Assembly: GCA_033439295.1 (NCBI GenBank)
Contig: JAVTLE010000008.1
Span: 682,001-746,000, forward strand
Reading direction: 5' to 3'
From: Deuterostichococcus epilithicus
Lineage: Eukaryota > Chlorophyta > Trebouxiophyceae > Prasiolales > Stichococcaceae
DNA length: 64,000 nt
Shown piece after piece: positions 10,739 through 22,848 of this stretch. How positions within the stretch are numbered: position 1 is the stretch's first letter; each line of letters opens with the position of its first letter. The translations under genes and the position numbers were made by a program. Below the pieces are notes generated by a model that did not search any database, was not told the origin of the DNA, and was given only the letters and a program-made list of their open reading frames with translations.

Positions 10739-13700
10739 GCCGTGTCAGACGCAGCCGCGACCAGCGACCTTGCAGCAGCAGACGCGGCCGTGGACGGCAA
10801 AATGTCCGCGGCAGACGCGGCCGCAGCGATGCCGGTGCAGCAGATCAGGCTGCGTGTGCAGGTCATCACGGCAATGGACAAGGCATGTCCTTTCTGTTCA
10901 TTGACACTGCTCTGTGGCTGATGGTGTACTGCTCACTCGCATCGAACTGAAGTGGGCAGGTCGAAGGCAGAACAGAGCAGATGGGGATTTAGCCCCGACC
11001 CTGGCTCCAGGTGGATGCGGCAGAGTGGGACAGGTGCGCTATGGGCGGTGGCGAGATCAACCCCTTCACGCTGCACGCCTTCCTGCACGCATTGGAGGTC
11101 ACCGGCTGCGCGGTGCGCTTGCTGCGGGCGCTCTGGTGCTGTGCATGCTCTGAGCCGCTCGGACGTCGGCGACAGGGCTCGAAGGAGATCGCCCCAGCAT
11201 CAGGCGACGTGGCCGCGCTCTCCCACCCCTGCTGCGCGGTTGCTTGTGCGCCAGGTGAAGGAGGAGGGCTGGCTGCCGCAGCACGTGCTGGTTAGGGATG
11301 AGGACACCGCGGAGCTGCTGGGGGCTGTGCCGCTGTACCTCAAGTCCCACTCCTACGGCGGTGAGGCCAGCTGTGACCCAATGGTCTGAAATGGAGTAAA
11401 GGACGCCCAAGGGGCGAGCTGCAGGATCCGTATGCCGCTCCCGCTGTGTGCCGCGGGTGATGGTGTGGACGCAGCGTCTTGGGCGACTCACACCATGCCG
11501 CGCATCTGATACCTTGCCTCCTGCGCTTGCAGAGTACGTGTTTGACAACAGCTGGGCCAGCAGCTACCACCGAACCGGGCAGTCGTACTACCCAAAGCTA
11601 CAGGTGCGCATCCCATGCATTTTGCAAACCCAGCCTACAAATGTGGGCCTCAAGGCATGCAAGTCGGAACCGGCCTGGTCCCAGGGTGCGGTCCGTCCCC
11701 AGGGCAGTGATGACAGCCTTGCATAACAATCGCACATGATAACAACGCGTCGATTCGATGCAGTCGTGTGTGCCGTTCACACCCGCAACTGGCGCCCGCA
11801 TCCTGCTGGCCCCCTCAGCGGCGGCGCCGGCCGTGCGGCGCGCCCTCGCACAGTCACTCATGACGATCACAGGTGCCTGCACAAGCTTCTGCAACTCTGC
11901 TGCAGCGGCGGCACGCCTGGACACTCTGGCTGCTATGCATGTCCTCCTCCTGCTGGCCAGCCCTGTTGTGCTGCTACCGGAACGCAGCCGCTGCTCCACA
12001 CTCGTGCCAGCCAAATGCAGGGTCGTTATGTAAAATTGTTTCGGCGCTCTGCTGCGCAGATGAGCTGAAGGTGTCGTCGTTGCACATGACCTTCACGCAG
12101 CTGGAGGAGGCGGCGGAGCTGCAGCAGCTGGGCTACCTGCGGCGCACCGGCATCCAGTACCACTGGTGCGGCGGCTGCGCTGAGCTGGCACGCTTGCCTG
12201 CTGCTCTGCACCCTTCACACCGCCGTGGCCCCATCTCGTGCCGTCACCTGCAAGCTTGAAGGGTGTTGTCACGTCTACGCCACTGCCGGGCCGCGGTGTC
12301 TGCAGTGCACAGGGTTTGAGGGGGACGATGGCCGTATCTGTAGAGAGGACTCGTTATCTGCTGCGCAGGGAGAACCGGGGCTACAAGACCTTTGAGGACT
12401 TTCTGGCGGCGCTGCGGCAGAGCAAGCGCAAGAACATACGGCAGGAGCGGAAGGGCGTGGCCGCCTCGGGGCTGACGCTGCGGCGGATGTCGGGCTCGGA
12501 GCTGAAGCCGCGCCACTGGGACTCCTTCTACGAGTTCTACCGCAACACCACAGGTGTGTCACATCGCACAAGTCCACGTCGCTGTACATTGGCTCACGCG
12601 AGTGCTGGATGGTAGAGTTGCACACGACCCCCCCCCAGCAGGGGGCCCAGGAGCATCAGGTCACTTGTCGTGTGCGAGGTGGTCAGCACGCAGGAGCTGA
12701 CCCCCCTGCCTCGTGCCCCGGGCCCGCAGACAAGAAGTGGGGCCAGGCGTACCTGACTCGCGGATTCTTCCACATGCTGGGCGAGACGATGCCGGAGCAC
12801 GTGATGCTGGCGGTGGCGCAGGACGGCGATCAGCTGGTCGCAGGTGTCACTCTAGTCAGATTTTTATATCGTAACAATCCGCCATCTACAGCCCCTGGAT
12901 GGCCTGTTGCGGCACTGACTGCCGCAGGCATCAGTGCAGCAAGTTGCTCTCATGCCCATCACATCACAAGATTTCACGAAAGTCTTGTGTCTGATGGCAG
13001 GAAGCTCTCCAAGCTTCGGTGCCCAGTTCAGATGGCAGGAAGCTCGCTAAGCTTCGACGCCCAGTTCAGATGGCTGGAAAGCATGCAGTGGGCATGCTCG
13101 GGCAACAGCTGGGCGGGCTTCAGCAGCTTTGCACCGACGTCGTGACTGGTTGGCTGCCCGCAGGCGCGCTCAACCTGATTGGCAGCCACGCCATCTACGG
13201 CCGCAACTGGGGCTGCGCATACGGCGTCCACGTCAAGCACCTCCACTTCGAGCTCTGTTATTATATGGTAAGTACTTCCCCGTTACTGCTGTCCATTTTC
13301 TTGCTGTTTGAAGGGCCTCTGGCTGTTGTGCGGAGCTGCACGAGCTGGCAGTCAGCAAAGTGTCTACCCACATTGTTCCCGTTCTGTATATGATGGTATT
13401 CAACATATCGAATCCTTCAGCACCTTCAGCTCAGCGCCACAGTCACCTCGACCAATGTTCTCCATTGGCGTTTTGCCAAAGGCTATTGAGGAGGCAATTG
13501 AGCGGGGCCTGCCGCGGGTGGAGGCGGGCGCGCAGGGGGAGCACAAGATCCAGCGGGGTTACCTACCCAGTCTGACGCACTCTGTGCACTACCTGCACGA
13601 CCCCGATTTCAAGTTTGCAGTCCAGCAGGTGCGCCCTCCATACACCTAGACTGGCTGTGTGATAGGCATTCAGGGTACAGCACGTGCGGGGCTGTGTCAA

Positions 13701-13880
13701 CCTGGCTGCTTGCATGAGCGCATATCCTAACACAGTGCATTGAGCTCACAGCTGCAGCCAAGCCTGCCCTTACTGCACTGCTGTGTGCGCACGCAGTTTC
13801 TGCGACGGGAAAACGCCAACATCGACTACACCTTGGAGGCTCTGACCGCCCAGGCATCTCCCTACAAAAGCCTGACATGA
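10739..13880 (+). CDS. COG3146/DUF482 FemAB-like (GNAT-fold) protein
   Basis: Member of the bacterial-type family annotated as peptidoglycan biosynthesis/recognition or acyl-CoA N-acyltransferase, also found in plants and algae; substrate unknown. Exons: 10739-10882, 11011-11097, 11255-11360, 11533-11603, 11764-11872, 12060-12165, 12369-12553, 12730-12843, 13164-13267, 13482-13628, 13797-13880. All phases join and give 419 codons including the stop. Family landmarks in order: VDAAEWDRCA, NPFTLHAFLHALE, AVPLYLKSHSYGEYVFD, SSLHMTFTQ, FEDFLAALRQSKRKNIRQER, WGQAYLTRGFF, IYGRNWGCAYGVHVKHLHFE, LPRVEAGAQGEHKIQRGYLP and a C-terminal FLRRENANIDYTLEAL. The 10882 donor appears to be GC (AAG|GCATGT). The true start is upstream and unresolved; a transit peptide is likely but not shown. 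Donor 11097 is a choice between alternatives. Confidence 0.88.
12993..13068. repeat. 38-bp tandem duplication in an intron
   Basis: Two adjacent 38-bp units (12993-13030 and 13031-13068) with 34 matching positions, followed by a partial third unit (GATGGCTGGAAAG). They lie in the intron before the 13164 exon of the COG3146 gene. Confidence 0.85.
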
Positions 13881-14017
13881 TAATGATGCAAATCGGCTTT
13901 TCCATCGTGTGTTGTGTGAAAATCATTTGTACACTAGCTATTCGACTTGTGCAGCTTCTGCGGCACTGTTGGAGCAAGCAGTGATTTTGTCACAGTATGT
14001 ACCCATCTGCATTCGAT

Positions 14018-14022
14018 TGTAA
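14018..14022 (+). terminator. TGTAA polyadenylation motif, COG3146 gene
   Basis: Chlorophyte-type TGTAA signal 138 bp past the TGA at 13880, within the 204-bp convergent gap to the SDR gene. Assigned by position only. Confidence 0.5.
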
Positions 14023-14084
14023 GACCTCGAACCCTAGCCCTGCCCCCGCCCGCCCCTTGTCGATCCAGTTGTTGCGAACAACAA

Positions 14085-15628
14085 TTAGAATGGTATTTGC
14101 TGCCTGTGCATCCAGAGCTTGCCGGATAGCTGCTCTGGTCGCTCATGCGTCACCAGCCATGCCACTGTTGCAGCGCCCTCTGCCGCAGTCTGTTTGCCGA
14201 AGGGGTTCATGTCTGTCTGGCAAGAGCCCGGGCAGGCGGCACACACGGTGATCCCTCGGGACGTTGCACGAGGGTCCTCCGCCAACAGCTGTGAGGCCTG
14301 CATGCGTCACAGCATGGGTCCGAGCCATGGACCTTCATGCAGGGAAGAGCAAAACGATTTTGCAGACCAAGAATGTAGACTGGCCTCGAGCGTCATGCTC
14401 ACCTTATTCATCATAGCTTTGGTGACGCGATAGATTGGACACGGATACTTTGCCGACATGGCCTCCCGCATTTCGGCATTCTGCCCGTCAAAACCGATCG
14501 AGCGGAGCTCCTGCAGGGAGGCAGCTTCTGCAATGGCAGAGCGGTAGGAACTGCCGGGCATGCCGCCCCAGACTGTGCCGTCTGGACCCAGCTGGCCGAG
14601 GCTGCTTGTCACGTTCACCACCCGCCCGCCTGGATGCAGAATCGTGTATTTGCCTCAGAGATCTGTTTCATGAGGAGCCATTGAGGCCCTACTGATGCGG
14701 CTCGGGGTTGGTGTGCAACATCGGATGATCTGTAACGCACTTCATCATGTTCAAGGGCACTGAGCGCGCCATCTTCCTTGAGCGGCAGCATCTTCTTGAC
14801 TTGTGCTGCAGTCTCACCTGTTCTCATGGCCGGCAAAAGCTGCTCCACCAAACGCAGAGGCCCGTCAAAGTTGACCGCATATTCGGCATCCCAAGCCCGC
14901 TGGCTCCAAGACAGCGTGTTGATCTGCGTCATGCGCGCAGCTGCCTGAGTGAACACGTGAGGCAGTGAAGTGGCACCTGCACCATGCATGAACTGGCTGG
15001 GTGCTCCATCGAAGCCAATGCCGGCATGACATGAATGGCCAAGGGAGCATCTCGAACCTCACCCCCGCATTGTTGACGATGCAGTCCAGCTGCTGGTCAA
15101 ATGTGCTCTTGATCAGCCGCAGCGCTGCTTCCACACTGTCCCGACGCCCCACGTCCAGCTCCAAGGGATACACAGGGGTGTCGCAGCTGGCGCCCGTCCT
15201 TAGCACATCCGCAGCAGCGTCCGCTTGCAGTTTGAGGTTGTCAAATGTTATGTAATAGAGAGTATTTGATGCTCGTATCTGTAGCGACGTTCTCGTCTGC
15301 AACAAAGGCACTGCGCACCTTTCTTCTGAGTTCTGCAAGCTACAATGACGGGGCGCCCCTCCTGGAGCAGCTGCGCCGCTAGAGCATGCCCAACCCCTTT
15401 GTTGGCGCCTGCTCTTCAATGCATGTCCATGCTGAACTGTTGTAGCATGTCATATGGTTGAAGAGCTGACGACTGCAGACATGATGCCGCCGCTAACCAA
15501 CCTGTGACCAACACCCAGTCGGAGTGCTGCTGCTGCGCCTGTGCAGGTGACTGCAGGCTGCCACGGTACGAGACAGCGAGAGCGGCGCCTGCAGCTAGCG
15601 TTCTGGTGAGCAATCTTGTTGCAGACAT
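14085..15628 (-). CDS. Short-chain dehydrogenase/reductase (SDR)
   Basis: NAD(P)-dependent oxidoreductase of unknown substrate. Exons (gene order): 15628-15502, 15408-15319, 15223-15063, 14944-14818, 14629-14403, 14297-14085; phases agree and give 314 aa. The start ATG begins MSATRLLTRTLAAGAALAVS, a hydrophobic or targeting-like N-terminus. Motifs: cofactor loop WVLVTGGANKGVGHALA (split by intron 1), LELDVGRRD, CIVNNAG, GGRVVNVTSSLGQLG (catalytic Ser region), then YRVTKA (catalytic Tyr and Lys), and CAACPGSCQTDM. An insertion between the Ser and Tyr motifs (about 40 residues) resembles carbonyl-reductase-type SDRs. The gene lies head-to-head with the coiled-coil gene, 432 bp away. Confidence 0.9.
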
Positions 15629-16060
15629 GACAATTGCGGTTGTGATCCCAAGACTCGAGAATGTCCGACACGGGAGGGATCAGTGCATGTTTTGGAAAGT
15701 CAGCACGTCGCTGAAAGGCGGTGCAAAGCATCAAGGGCCTGCATAACAGATACTATAGCGCTTGATTCTCTCACTCCTGAGATTCTGGGACACTCGCTCT
15801 GCATACACGCTTCCGAAATCCGGATGGGCTGGTCTCGGAAGATACAAAACCTGCCAGCGACAGCTCAGCGCACGAGGCGAAAATATCCACAGGCGCCGGT
15901 GCCCGCGATCTTTCTACAGCAGTGAGTCTGGTTTGCCAGTCGTTGTCCACTCACAGCTCACTCATTCACCCTCAGCTTCCCCGCCCCTCGCCCACACAGA
16001 GACCGACAGACAGCCTTCGTGAGTGAACTCACAAATTGCGGTCTACTAAGCAACGCAAAG
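15629..16060. promoter_or_regulatory. Bidirectional upstream region, SDR and coiled-coil genes
   Basis: 432 bp between two divergent start codons. No recognisable core promoter element or ORF of interest. By position it must hold both 5' UTRs and promoters if both starts are right. Confidence 0.5.
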
Positions 16061-19000
16061 ATGTCGGACGTAGAGAACGACGGGATCGCGGCGAACAGGA
16101 TGGGATGCAGCAGTCAGAGCTCGCAGGTTGCTCATGGTCCCAGCCCAGACAAGCCAGCGCTGAAGCAGGTAGAAGGCGCTGAAGCTTTGTTTGCGGAAGC
16201 TTGTGTCTGAACAGCCGTTGCTCACGCCTGCTGCCTCACGCAAGTGTCATTCAAGACTGCCGGCAGCAGCTGCAGGCAGGAGTCTTCAACACTTGCGTTG
16301 ATTGCGAGACCAAGCTGGCCGCACGCTGACCGCAGAAATGCAAGCAGCTAGAATCGGAGCTGGATGTCCGCGCTCGGGAGCTGCACGCTTCGAAGTCCGC
16401 CATCATGCAACTGCTGGAGCAGGTCCAGGGCGCCAAGGACAGGTGGCCACATGCATTGCCGCATGACCGCTTGTCCACTCAAGTGTCAACATCTGATATG
16501 CAGTGCTGTTCGCTTATGGCATGTGCTTAGATATGCGTCAGTGGCGCTGCGCTTGATGTCAATCCTGTGTGTGCAGCACCGGCGACGACTCCCCGCTGCC
16601 GCTGCAGCAGCTGCCAGCTCTGCTGCGGCGGAGCACAGACAGCGCGTCCTCCATCCTGGTGCGCTGCGCTGCTGTGACGATCAACACTATGGAACTGTAG
16701 AGGCGCGCATCGACGACAGCCATGACAATCGTTGCCGTGACGACGATCACCAGTAGCGGAAGCTCTACTCGAGCCTTCGAATGGCGATACAGGCGGCGAC
16801 CAAGCAGAATCGGCACGCACAGTCGGCGGCAGCACACGACTACCTGCAGCAGATTGTCAGCCGTGACAAGATCATCGCCGAACTGCGGGCCCGAAACCAG
16901 GGCCTCCGAGGCAAGTGCATGCAGCAAACCTCTAATTTCTGCCTATCCCTGCTGCAGCAGTAGGCACGAGTTGCCACACCGATGACTGCAAGGACTCGTG
17001 CTCTTGTGCACAAGCATGCGCATGCATCTCGTCTTGCGTCCAGATATCATCAGCCCACATCGATGCCCGTGTCGGCTTCATCGCTTCATCTGCTCTGCTG
17101 CAGAGGAGGCGCGGGAAGCGGTGGGCGAGTGCCGGCGGCTGGGGGAGGCGACCAAGGCGGACAGGCGGCTGCGGGAGCAGCATGGCAAGATGCTGCAGTG
17201 CGTGAAGGGCCTCAAGCAGCAGGTGGAGGCGGAACTGGCGGGACGTGCACGCCTTGAGGCCGAATTGGCGACGCTGCAGGCCAAGGTGGGGCAGCTTGTA
17301 GTAGTATGACTGCAGCTGGACAGGCTTTAAGTCGGAGATTGATCTTTGGTGCGGCAGAGCTCTGGGCCGGCCGGACATGAAACCCTCTGGGTGTACAAGG
17401 GAGTGCCAGCACGAACCTCCTGGATGTGGCAGGTTGATGGAGCTCCGCGTCAGCGGTGGAGTGATGCCATGCTCAGCGGACGCAGCCACCGTCTGCTGAC
17501 GCTGCATCTGAGTGGGCGGGCGGCTGGCTGCAGATGAAGCACGAGGCCAGCAAGAACACGATGCACCGCGAGAACGAGCGCATCCTCGACAGCGCGTGCG
17601 CGCCCCTTCGCTCCCTGCACCCACTGCTGGCACATTCACAGGCATCGCCAGACCTGAACTGCAAGCCTGCGATTGTGGAAGACATGCGCACATGTGGCAA
17701 CCCGGCGTGGTCTCTCCGAGACACAGCAGCTCGCCTGCAAATGCACAGGGAAACACTTTGGAGGTTATAACATTGCCGCTGCAGGCTGGCGTCCAAGCAG
17801 GAGCTGCTGGACAATGCGCACGCGACCCTCTCCCAGCTGCACGAGCGCTTCAGCGCCGTCACCCAGGTGCACAGCATCGCCCAGACACCTGTGAAACCCT
17901 TGCCGAGGCACCACAAGGCGCGAGACAAGGCTGCATCGGGGAGACCAAACGTCCATGCTGTGACGACACAAGCGACAGCCTCGTGTGCCTGCGCTCTGCT
18001 GCTCGAGCCGTGCGGCCGCCCCTGGCCGGACTGCCAAGACATGCGGCGGCGCAGGTCGTGGCGTCTGCGACGCATGCGGCGCAGGGCCTGGACGGTGTGG
18101 CACACCGGAAAGCGTCAGCCAGCCAGGCGGCGGCGGCAGCACTGGAGGAAGCGGGTGACGAGGCGCAGCGCCTGGCCGTGCGCTGCTCCGCGCTGCTGGC
18201 GCAGCTGGCGCACGAGCGTGACTCCAAAAAGGCGTGTTTGATGATCGGCCTCTGATGCGTCGGTGGTCTGGTGCTCGTTGCTTGTGGCCGTTTCGTGCTG
18301 GGCGGAAGCCTGCGACCCGGCCGGACGGGCGCAGAGTGGGAGCACCGCATCAACAGGGTCCCTGAAGGTGCCTGGCTTGCGGCGCAAGCAGGTGGTGGGC
18401 CCAGCATTGTGGGCGGAAGCGGTTTGCAAGGAGCGGGGTGCGTGCCAACAGTTGCTGTGGCGCAGCAATGACCCACAAGCGAGGCTGCACTGACACAGGC
18501 AGCGGAGAAGCGGGCGGCAGGGCTGGAGGCGCAGCTGGCGTCGCTGCAGACTGCGCAGGGCGTGGCGGGCCTGGCGGCGCGCGCCTCGCAGGCGGACCTG
18601 TGGCAGCACCGCGCCTCGGTCGCCGCGCAGCAGCTGGAGCGCCTCAAGGCCAGCTACCAGCGCGGTACATGTTGATTGTGCTGCCAAGCAGAGCTGTGAG
18701 TGTGTCTGTTCTAACAGAATCACCAGATGAGGGGCCAAACTGGCTGCTCGAACACGGATATTACAGGGCAGGCATCCTGGCAAGAGCCCTGGGTGTGGGG
18801 CTGGTTTCCATGCTGCGCACCGCGACATGGTGCGTGCTTGCCAGTGTGCCATCTAGCGGCCCCATGAGCTGACTCTGCCACCACCTCGGGCGGCAGTCCG
18901 GCAGCAGCACGCGGAGCTCAGGCGGCAGCTGGAGGCGGGCGCCCTCGCGTCGCCCGGCAGCGCCGCGGACAGCCCCGCAGCGGCGGCGGGCACCGGCCAG

Positions 19001-19431
19001 ATCGTGGTGCACACGCCGTCGACCGCAGCCTTCCGCAGCAATGGCGGCGGCCAGCCATCGCCGGCGACGCCCGCATCCGGCCTGCCGCTGGTGCGCGGCA
19101 TGCTGCAGTGGACACACTACATCTGCTGTGGTAGATGACAAGTGCAAAGGGCTTTGCAGCCTGTGCATGGTTGGGTGAATGGCCGGACAATCCAGTTCTG
19201 GCTCGCATTTGCTGCCATGTACGAATGCACGGAAACTGACCGCCTGGAGTCCTTGTTGCACAAATGCCGAGTGTTTGGCATCAAAGGAATCCTGGCGATG
19301 CTCAGGTGCCGGGGGACAAGCGGCGCCGGGCCGAGGTGCTGGCGGCGGAAGTCGCCAATATCCGCAGCCGGATCGCGGTGCTGCGGGCCAGCTATGGTGA
19401 CGACCCGCCAGCAGGCGACCTGGTCATATGA
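16061..19431 (+). CDS. Multi-exon coiled-coil protein, unknown function
   Basis: The start ATG begins MSDVENDGIAANRMG; first exon 16061-16126. Later exons are rich in heptad-like Leu/Glu/Arg/Gln: about 16340-16440 (ESELDVRARELHASKSAIMQ), 16577-16670, about 16757-16910 (QQIVSRDKIIAELRARNQGL), about 17104-17285 (RLREQHGKMLQCVKGLKQQV), 17532-17625, 17785-17867, 18120-18230, about 18490-18663 (LWQHRASVAAQQLERLKASY), about 18893-19105 (a Ser/Pro/Ala-rich linker) and about 19307-19431 (AEVLAAEVANIRSRIAVLRA), ending TGA. The 16757 acceptor must be the CAGTAG one, because the CAG six bases earlier would leave a TAG in frame. I do not recognise a specific family; such proteins are often cytoskeletal, ciliary or Golgi-tethering scaffolds. 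Confidence 0.65.
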
Positions 19432-19542
19432 GGACTGCATGTCTGGCTGAGTGCCTGCGGAGCGTGCTGTTCCAAGTAGTGCTTCACGATTTGTGTGACG
19501 CATACGGGGTTTGAAATGGTGTGCCCTCAGCATGTCAGAGCC

Positions 19543-19547
19543 TGTAA
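19543..19547 (+). terminator. TGTAA polyadenylation motif, coiled-coil gene
   Basis: TGTAA 112 bp after the coiled-coil stop at 19431. A reverse-strand TGTAA (TTACA at 19608-19612) lies just beyond and may serve the convergent Sec14 gene, whose 3' UTR would then be about 445 bp. Confidence 0.5.
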
Positions 19548-19612
19548 CAATGGAGCTGCAAGTTGACTCTACATTAAAAAACATAAACTACATCTTAATC
19601 CTCGATTTTACA

Positions 19613-20056
19613 ACAGCGGCATCGTTCGAAAACAAGGTGTGCAGAGATGACAAGTCCAATGCCAAACGAATTTGACGAAACCAAGCGGTGACACAGGAAC
19701 GGTCTGGTGCATCGTGAAGTCGGCGCAACATGCAGGTGCAATGTCAAGGAGTCAGTGCTGTAACGAATCAGGATATTTGTGGCAGTACAAGCAAGCGGCA
19801 GATGCCAACAAAAAGGCTGCAGCACTCTGAGCTGCATCGGATGGCCCGCTTCCAGGGCAGTGCGGCAATCCTCGCACGTAGGGAGTGGCTTGGCTGACGA
19901 CGGTCCGACAGTTGCTACTCTGATGGGCGTGCTGCACGGACAGCTCTAGAGATTGTCTACAGCATGTGTGGACGCACACTTGCTACTTGCTGTCGGCAGT
20001 CAGCTGATGGCGGCGGCGCCGCTGTCGCTGCGGCTGGCTGCAGTGTGTCCGGTGTC
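19613..20056. other. 3' UTR region of Sec14-like gene, no gene seen
   Basis: About 444 bp downstream (on the minus strand) of the Sec14 stop codon. No conserved reading frame in either strand; best read as a long 3' UTR. Confidence 0.4.
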
Positions 20057-22040
20057 TCATGTTGCCGCCGTCACGCGGGGTTGCGGCGACAGGACGTGCG
20101 GCCGCTCCCCCATGAACCTCAGCAATCTAGGGGTGCCATACACGCAGTGGCCGCCGCCGGCCGCCTCCGCCGGGTTTGGCTGCTGCACCAGCTTCTCGAG
20201 ACCAGCGTATGAGTACACCTGTGATGACAAATGTGTTCAGGAGTCATGATGAGTTCAGGTTCCAGTCCCATGGTCCACGACATTTGGACACGAGCACGGA
20301 AGGCTCCTGCAGACGGAAGCTACTGACGATCATCAAAGGAGCCCGCCGCAGACAGCCCGTGATCTGCACCTTGGTCTTGAGCACTTTGCTGTTGCGATTC
20401 TCTGCCATCTCCTCCCTGAGCCAGCTGATAAGCTCCGTCCCCAAGTGTTGCCGCTGCATGACTGCCTCCATGTGCGCCTCCGGCTTGAAGCTGCAATGAC
20501 ACCAGCAGCCATTGAGCTGCCATTGCAGGGAGCAGCCAGGGCATCTTGTGTGTCGCAGCTGCAGGCTGACATGGATGCAGAGTGTGCCGCTCCTGGCAGG
20601 AGGGGTCTGATCGGTGGACTGCCATGCAGACAAGATTGCCTCTGCGACAAGAGGCTCACTTGCAGAAAGTGACCTTGGCCTTCGTGACCGGATCGACCCA
20701 CGGCTGCACGCACTTCCAGAGAGCCGAGAAGATATGCGGCGGATCCAGGACAAAGAAGTGCCCCTGCACTCAAAGCGGGATACTGGGGACTTGGCGACCA
20801 CGCGCTTCTGTGCGGCAGGAAGCATGCATTCAGGCGTCTGCAGTCGCTTTGATGCTGCGTGGGAGCTGAGAGGTGCTCACCAGGCGTTCCGGGTAGTGCT
20901 CGGCGCTGACGTTCAGGAAAATGCGCGCCATGCTCGGATCCACATCCCGATAGCCAAACCCTGCAGAACAGGCATGCCCCTCGTGTGCCATATCAATCTG
21001 TCTCACAAATTTTCTCAGAATCACTGCAGTCGTCGCCTTAGATGTGCCTGCTGCATGACAGCCAGAGGACCCACCCGCGAAGTCGGAGCACCATGTCCAC
21101 TGCGTGACGCCCGGCGGCATCATCCTGATCGCCTGCAAGGGCAGGAGGTTTGGCCACGAGTCGGGCGTCACTGCATGAACAGGCGCTCGCTGGGAATGAC
21201 ATAGTGCAGCACACACCCTGTGCTGCACACCCAACCGCTGCACAGCCAACCTGTTCGAAGGTGGCGATCATGTGCAGCCGGTTGTGCTCCGTCTTCCGGT
21301 CAGTCACGTTCTTGAGGCAGCTATAGATGACGGGCCGCCCCAGTTGATCGTGGCCCACCTGCGATACCGCAAAGCTCTGTGGACGATGACTGCGCGTTTG
21401 CATCCGGAAATTATTTTTTGAATTTTTTTTAATATGAGAGTGCAAACGACTTTCACTCGACTTTTATGTGAGGTGTGATGATGCATCTCGCTAGGAGCAC
21501 CGTAGGATGCAAAGCTGAGTTCCGTCAATTGCAAAACACAAGAACGAGCAGTGGCTGCGCACCACGTGCATGAAGTGTGCGGAAGAATCCTTCTCACAGA
21601 CTGTGCATGACAGCGACTGCGGCTGCTCCTTCGATCGCCAATCAAAGGTGGCGCGTAGCCGCTTCAGTGCCTGCACAACCACAACGGTCAGGAAGGTCGA
21701 GTGAGCGCAAGCATCCTGTTGCCGGCACCGCCAGATGAGGTGACCTAGTATGGAAGCGCTGCCATCTGCCCACCTCTGCTTGACTGCCGTTGCACGCCTT
21801 CACGTAGCGCGCAACCTCTCCATCGTCTACGAGCTGCGCTCGCTCCTCCGCTGTGAGCTGTCGCAACACCTCCGCCTCTGCCTGCGGCAGGTCGGCTGGC
21901 GGCAGGCTGGAGCTGTGACGCCGAGACAAGCCGGAGAAGCTGCTCAGGCTGCCCGACGGCCTCCTTCTGTGCTTGGGCCTGTCCCCAGAGCTGTTCCTGG
22001 GGCTGTCCTGCCGGCCGGTTGGGGGTAGCACGGCTGACAT
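20057..22040 (-). CDS. Sec14-like CRAL-TRIO lipid-binding protein
   Basis: Phosphatidylinositol/lipophilic-ligand transfer protein family. Eight exons with consistent phases: 22040-21774, 21670-21563, 21358-21251, 21132-21075, 20960-20881, 20763-20660, 20490-20370, 20218-20057; 335 aa. The N-terminus (MSAVLPPTGRQDSPRNSSGD) is Ser/Pro/Arg-rich and disordered, followed by an acidic helix (TAEERAQLVDDGEVARYVKA). The CRAL-TRIO N region reads LKRLRATFDWR. The lipid-binding fold shows HDQLGRPVIYSCLKN, HMIATFEQ, YRDVDPSMARIFLNVSAEHY, HFFVLDPPHIFSALWKCVQP and DPVTKAKVTFC. The C-terminus is a basic/Pro stretch ending VTAAT. An upstream in-frame ATG at 22160 is possible. Confidence 0.9.
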
Positions 22041-22848
22041 CGTAGGTGCACGTGCTCGTTCGAGGTCCGGCAAGCGGCGGCCGAACGCCTTCACGGAGAT
22101 GCAGAGTCGACCAAGACGAGCTACTCCTTCACAGGCACACCCTGTGAGCGAGGGTATCAAGGCAACGACATTGACCGCGTCTTGGATCGTCTGGGCTCCA
22201 GATCAGACAGTCCTCGCCATAGCAAACGCTGTCCGAATTCCTTCCGCCAGAGGGGCAGCTGCACGTAGGATGTAGACGCCTTGCTTTGCGACATACTACG
22301 AAAGGATATCAAACCTGCTTCTGCTGCAATCGGCGAGCTGGGCGGAATCTAAATGAAGGGTGCCGTGAGCCCGTGACTGATCACTGGGCAGGATGACCGA
22401 CTCAGTCTTCGGCTGTCACAACATCACTGAGCAGCACGCAGGTGCTGCTTTGACGATTCAAGCTGCCAACAGTCCTCTGCTTTGCCCAATCAGGGCACGA
22501 AAACCATGACACACATGCGACATGCTTGACACCAGCCGACAGCACAACACATCCAGGAGTGAGTTGACAAAATTGTTGCTGTCAAAGTCATGTCGCACAA
22601 CGAGGCCCACGATGCTCCGCCTCCTCTTTCTGGGCTGATCAGAGGTTTGCCACCCGCGGCGATGTCTGCCGCTGCGGTGGCGTTGGCTGGCCCAGGATGA
22701 CGCCCTGCACAAGTCAGGCAGCAGCATTTCAATGTCTGCTCCGTTGCATATCCAACATGTCTGCATGATCTAGACACGGACCCATGGTGGTACCAGATTG
22801 TTGTTGCACGCCATACGGCGCTCATGCAACCACCACAACAGAACTGGC
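22041..22848. other. Region between Sec14 start and kinase-like stop
   Basis: About 0.8 kb between two minus-strand genes. It should contain the Sec14 promoter and the 3' UTR of the kinase-like gene. Small ORFs here have no recognisable similarity. Confidence 0.4.
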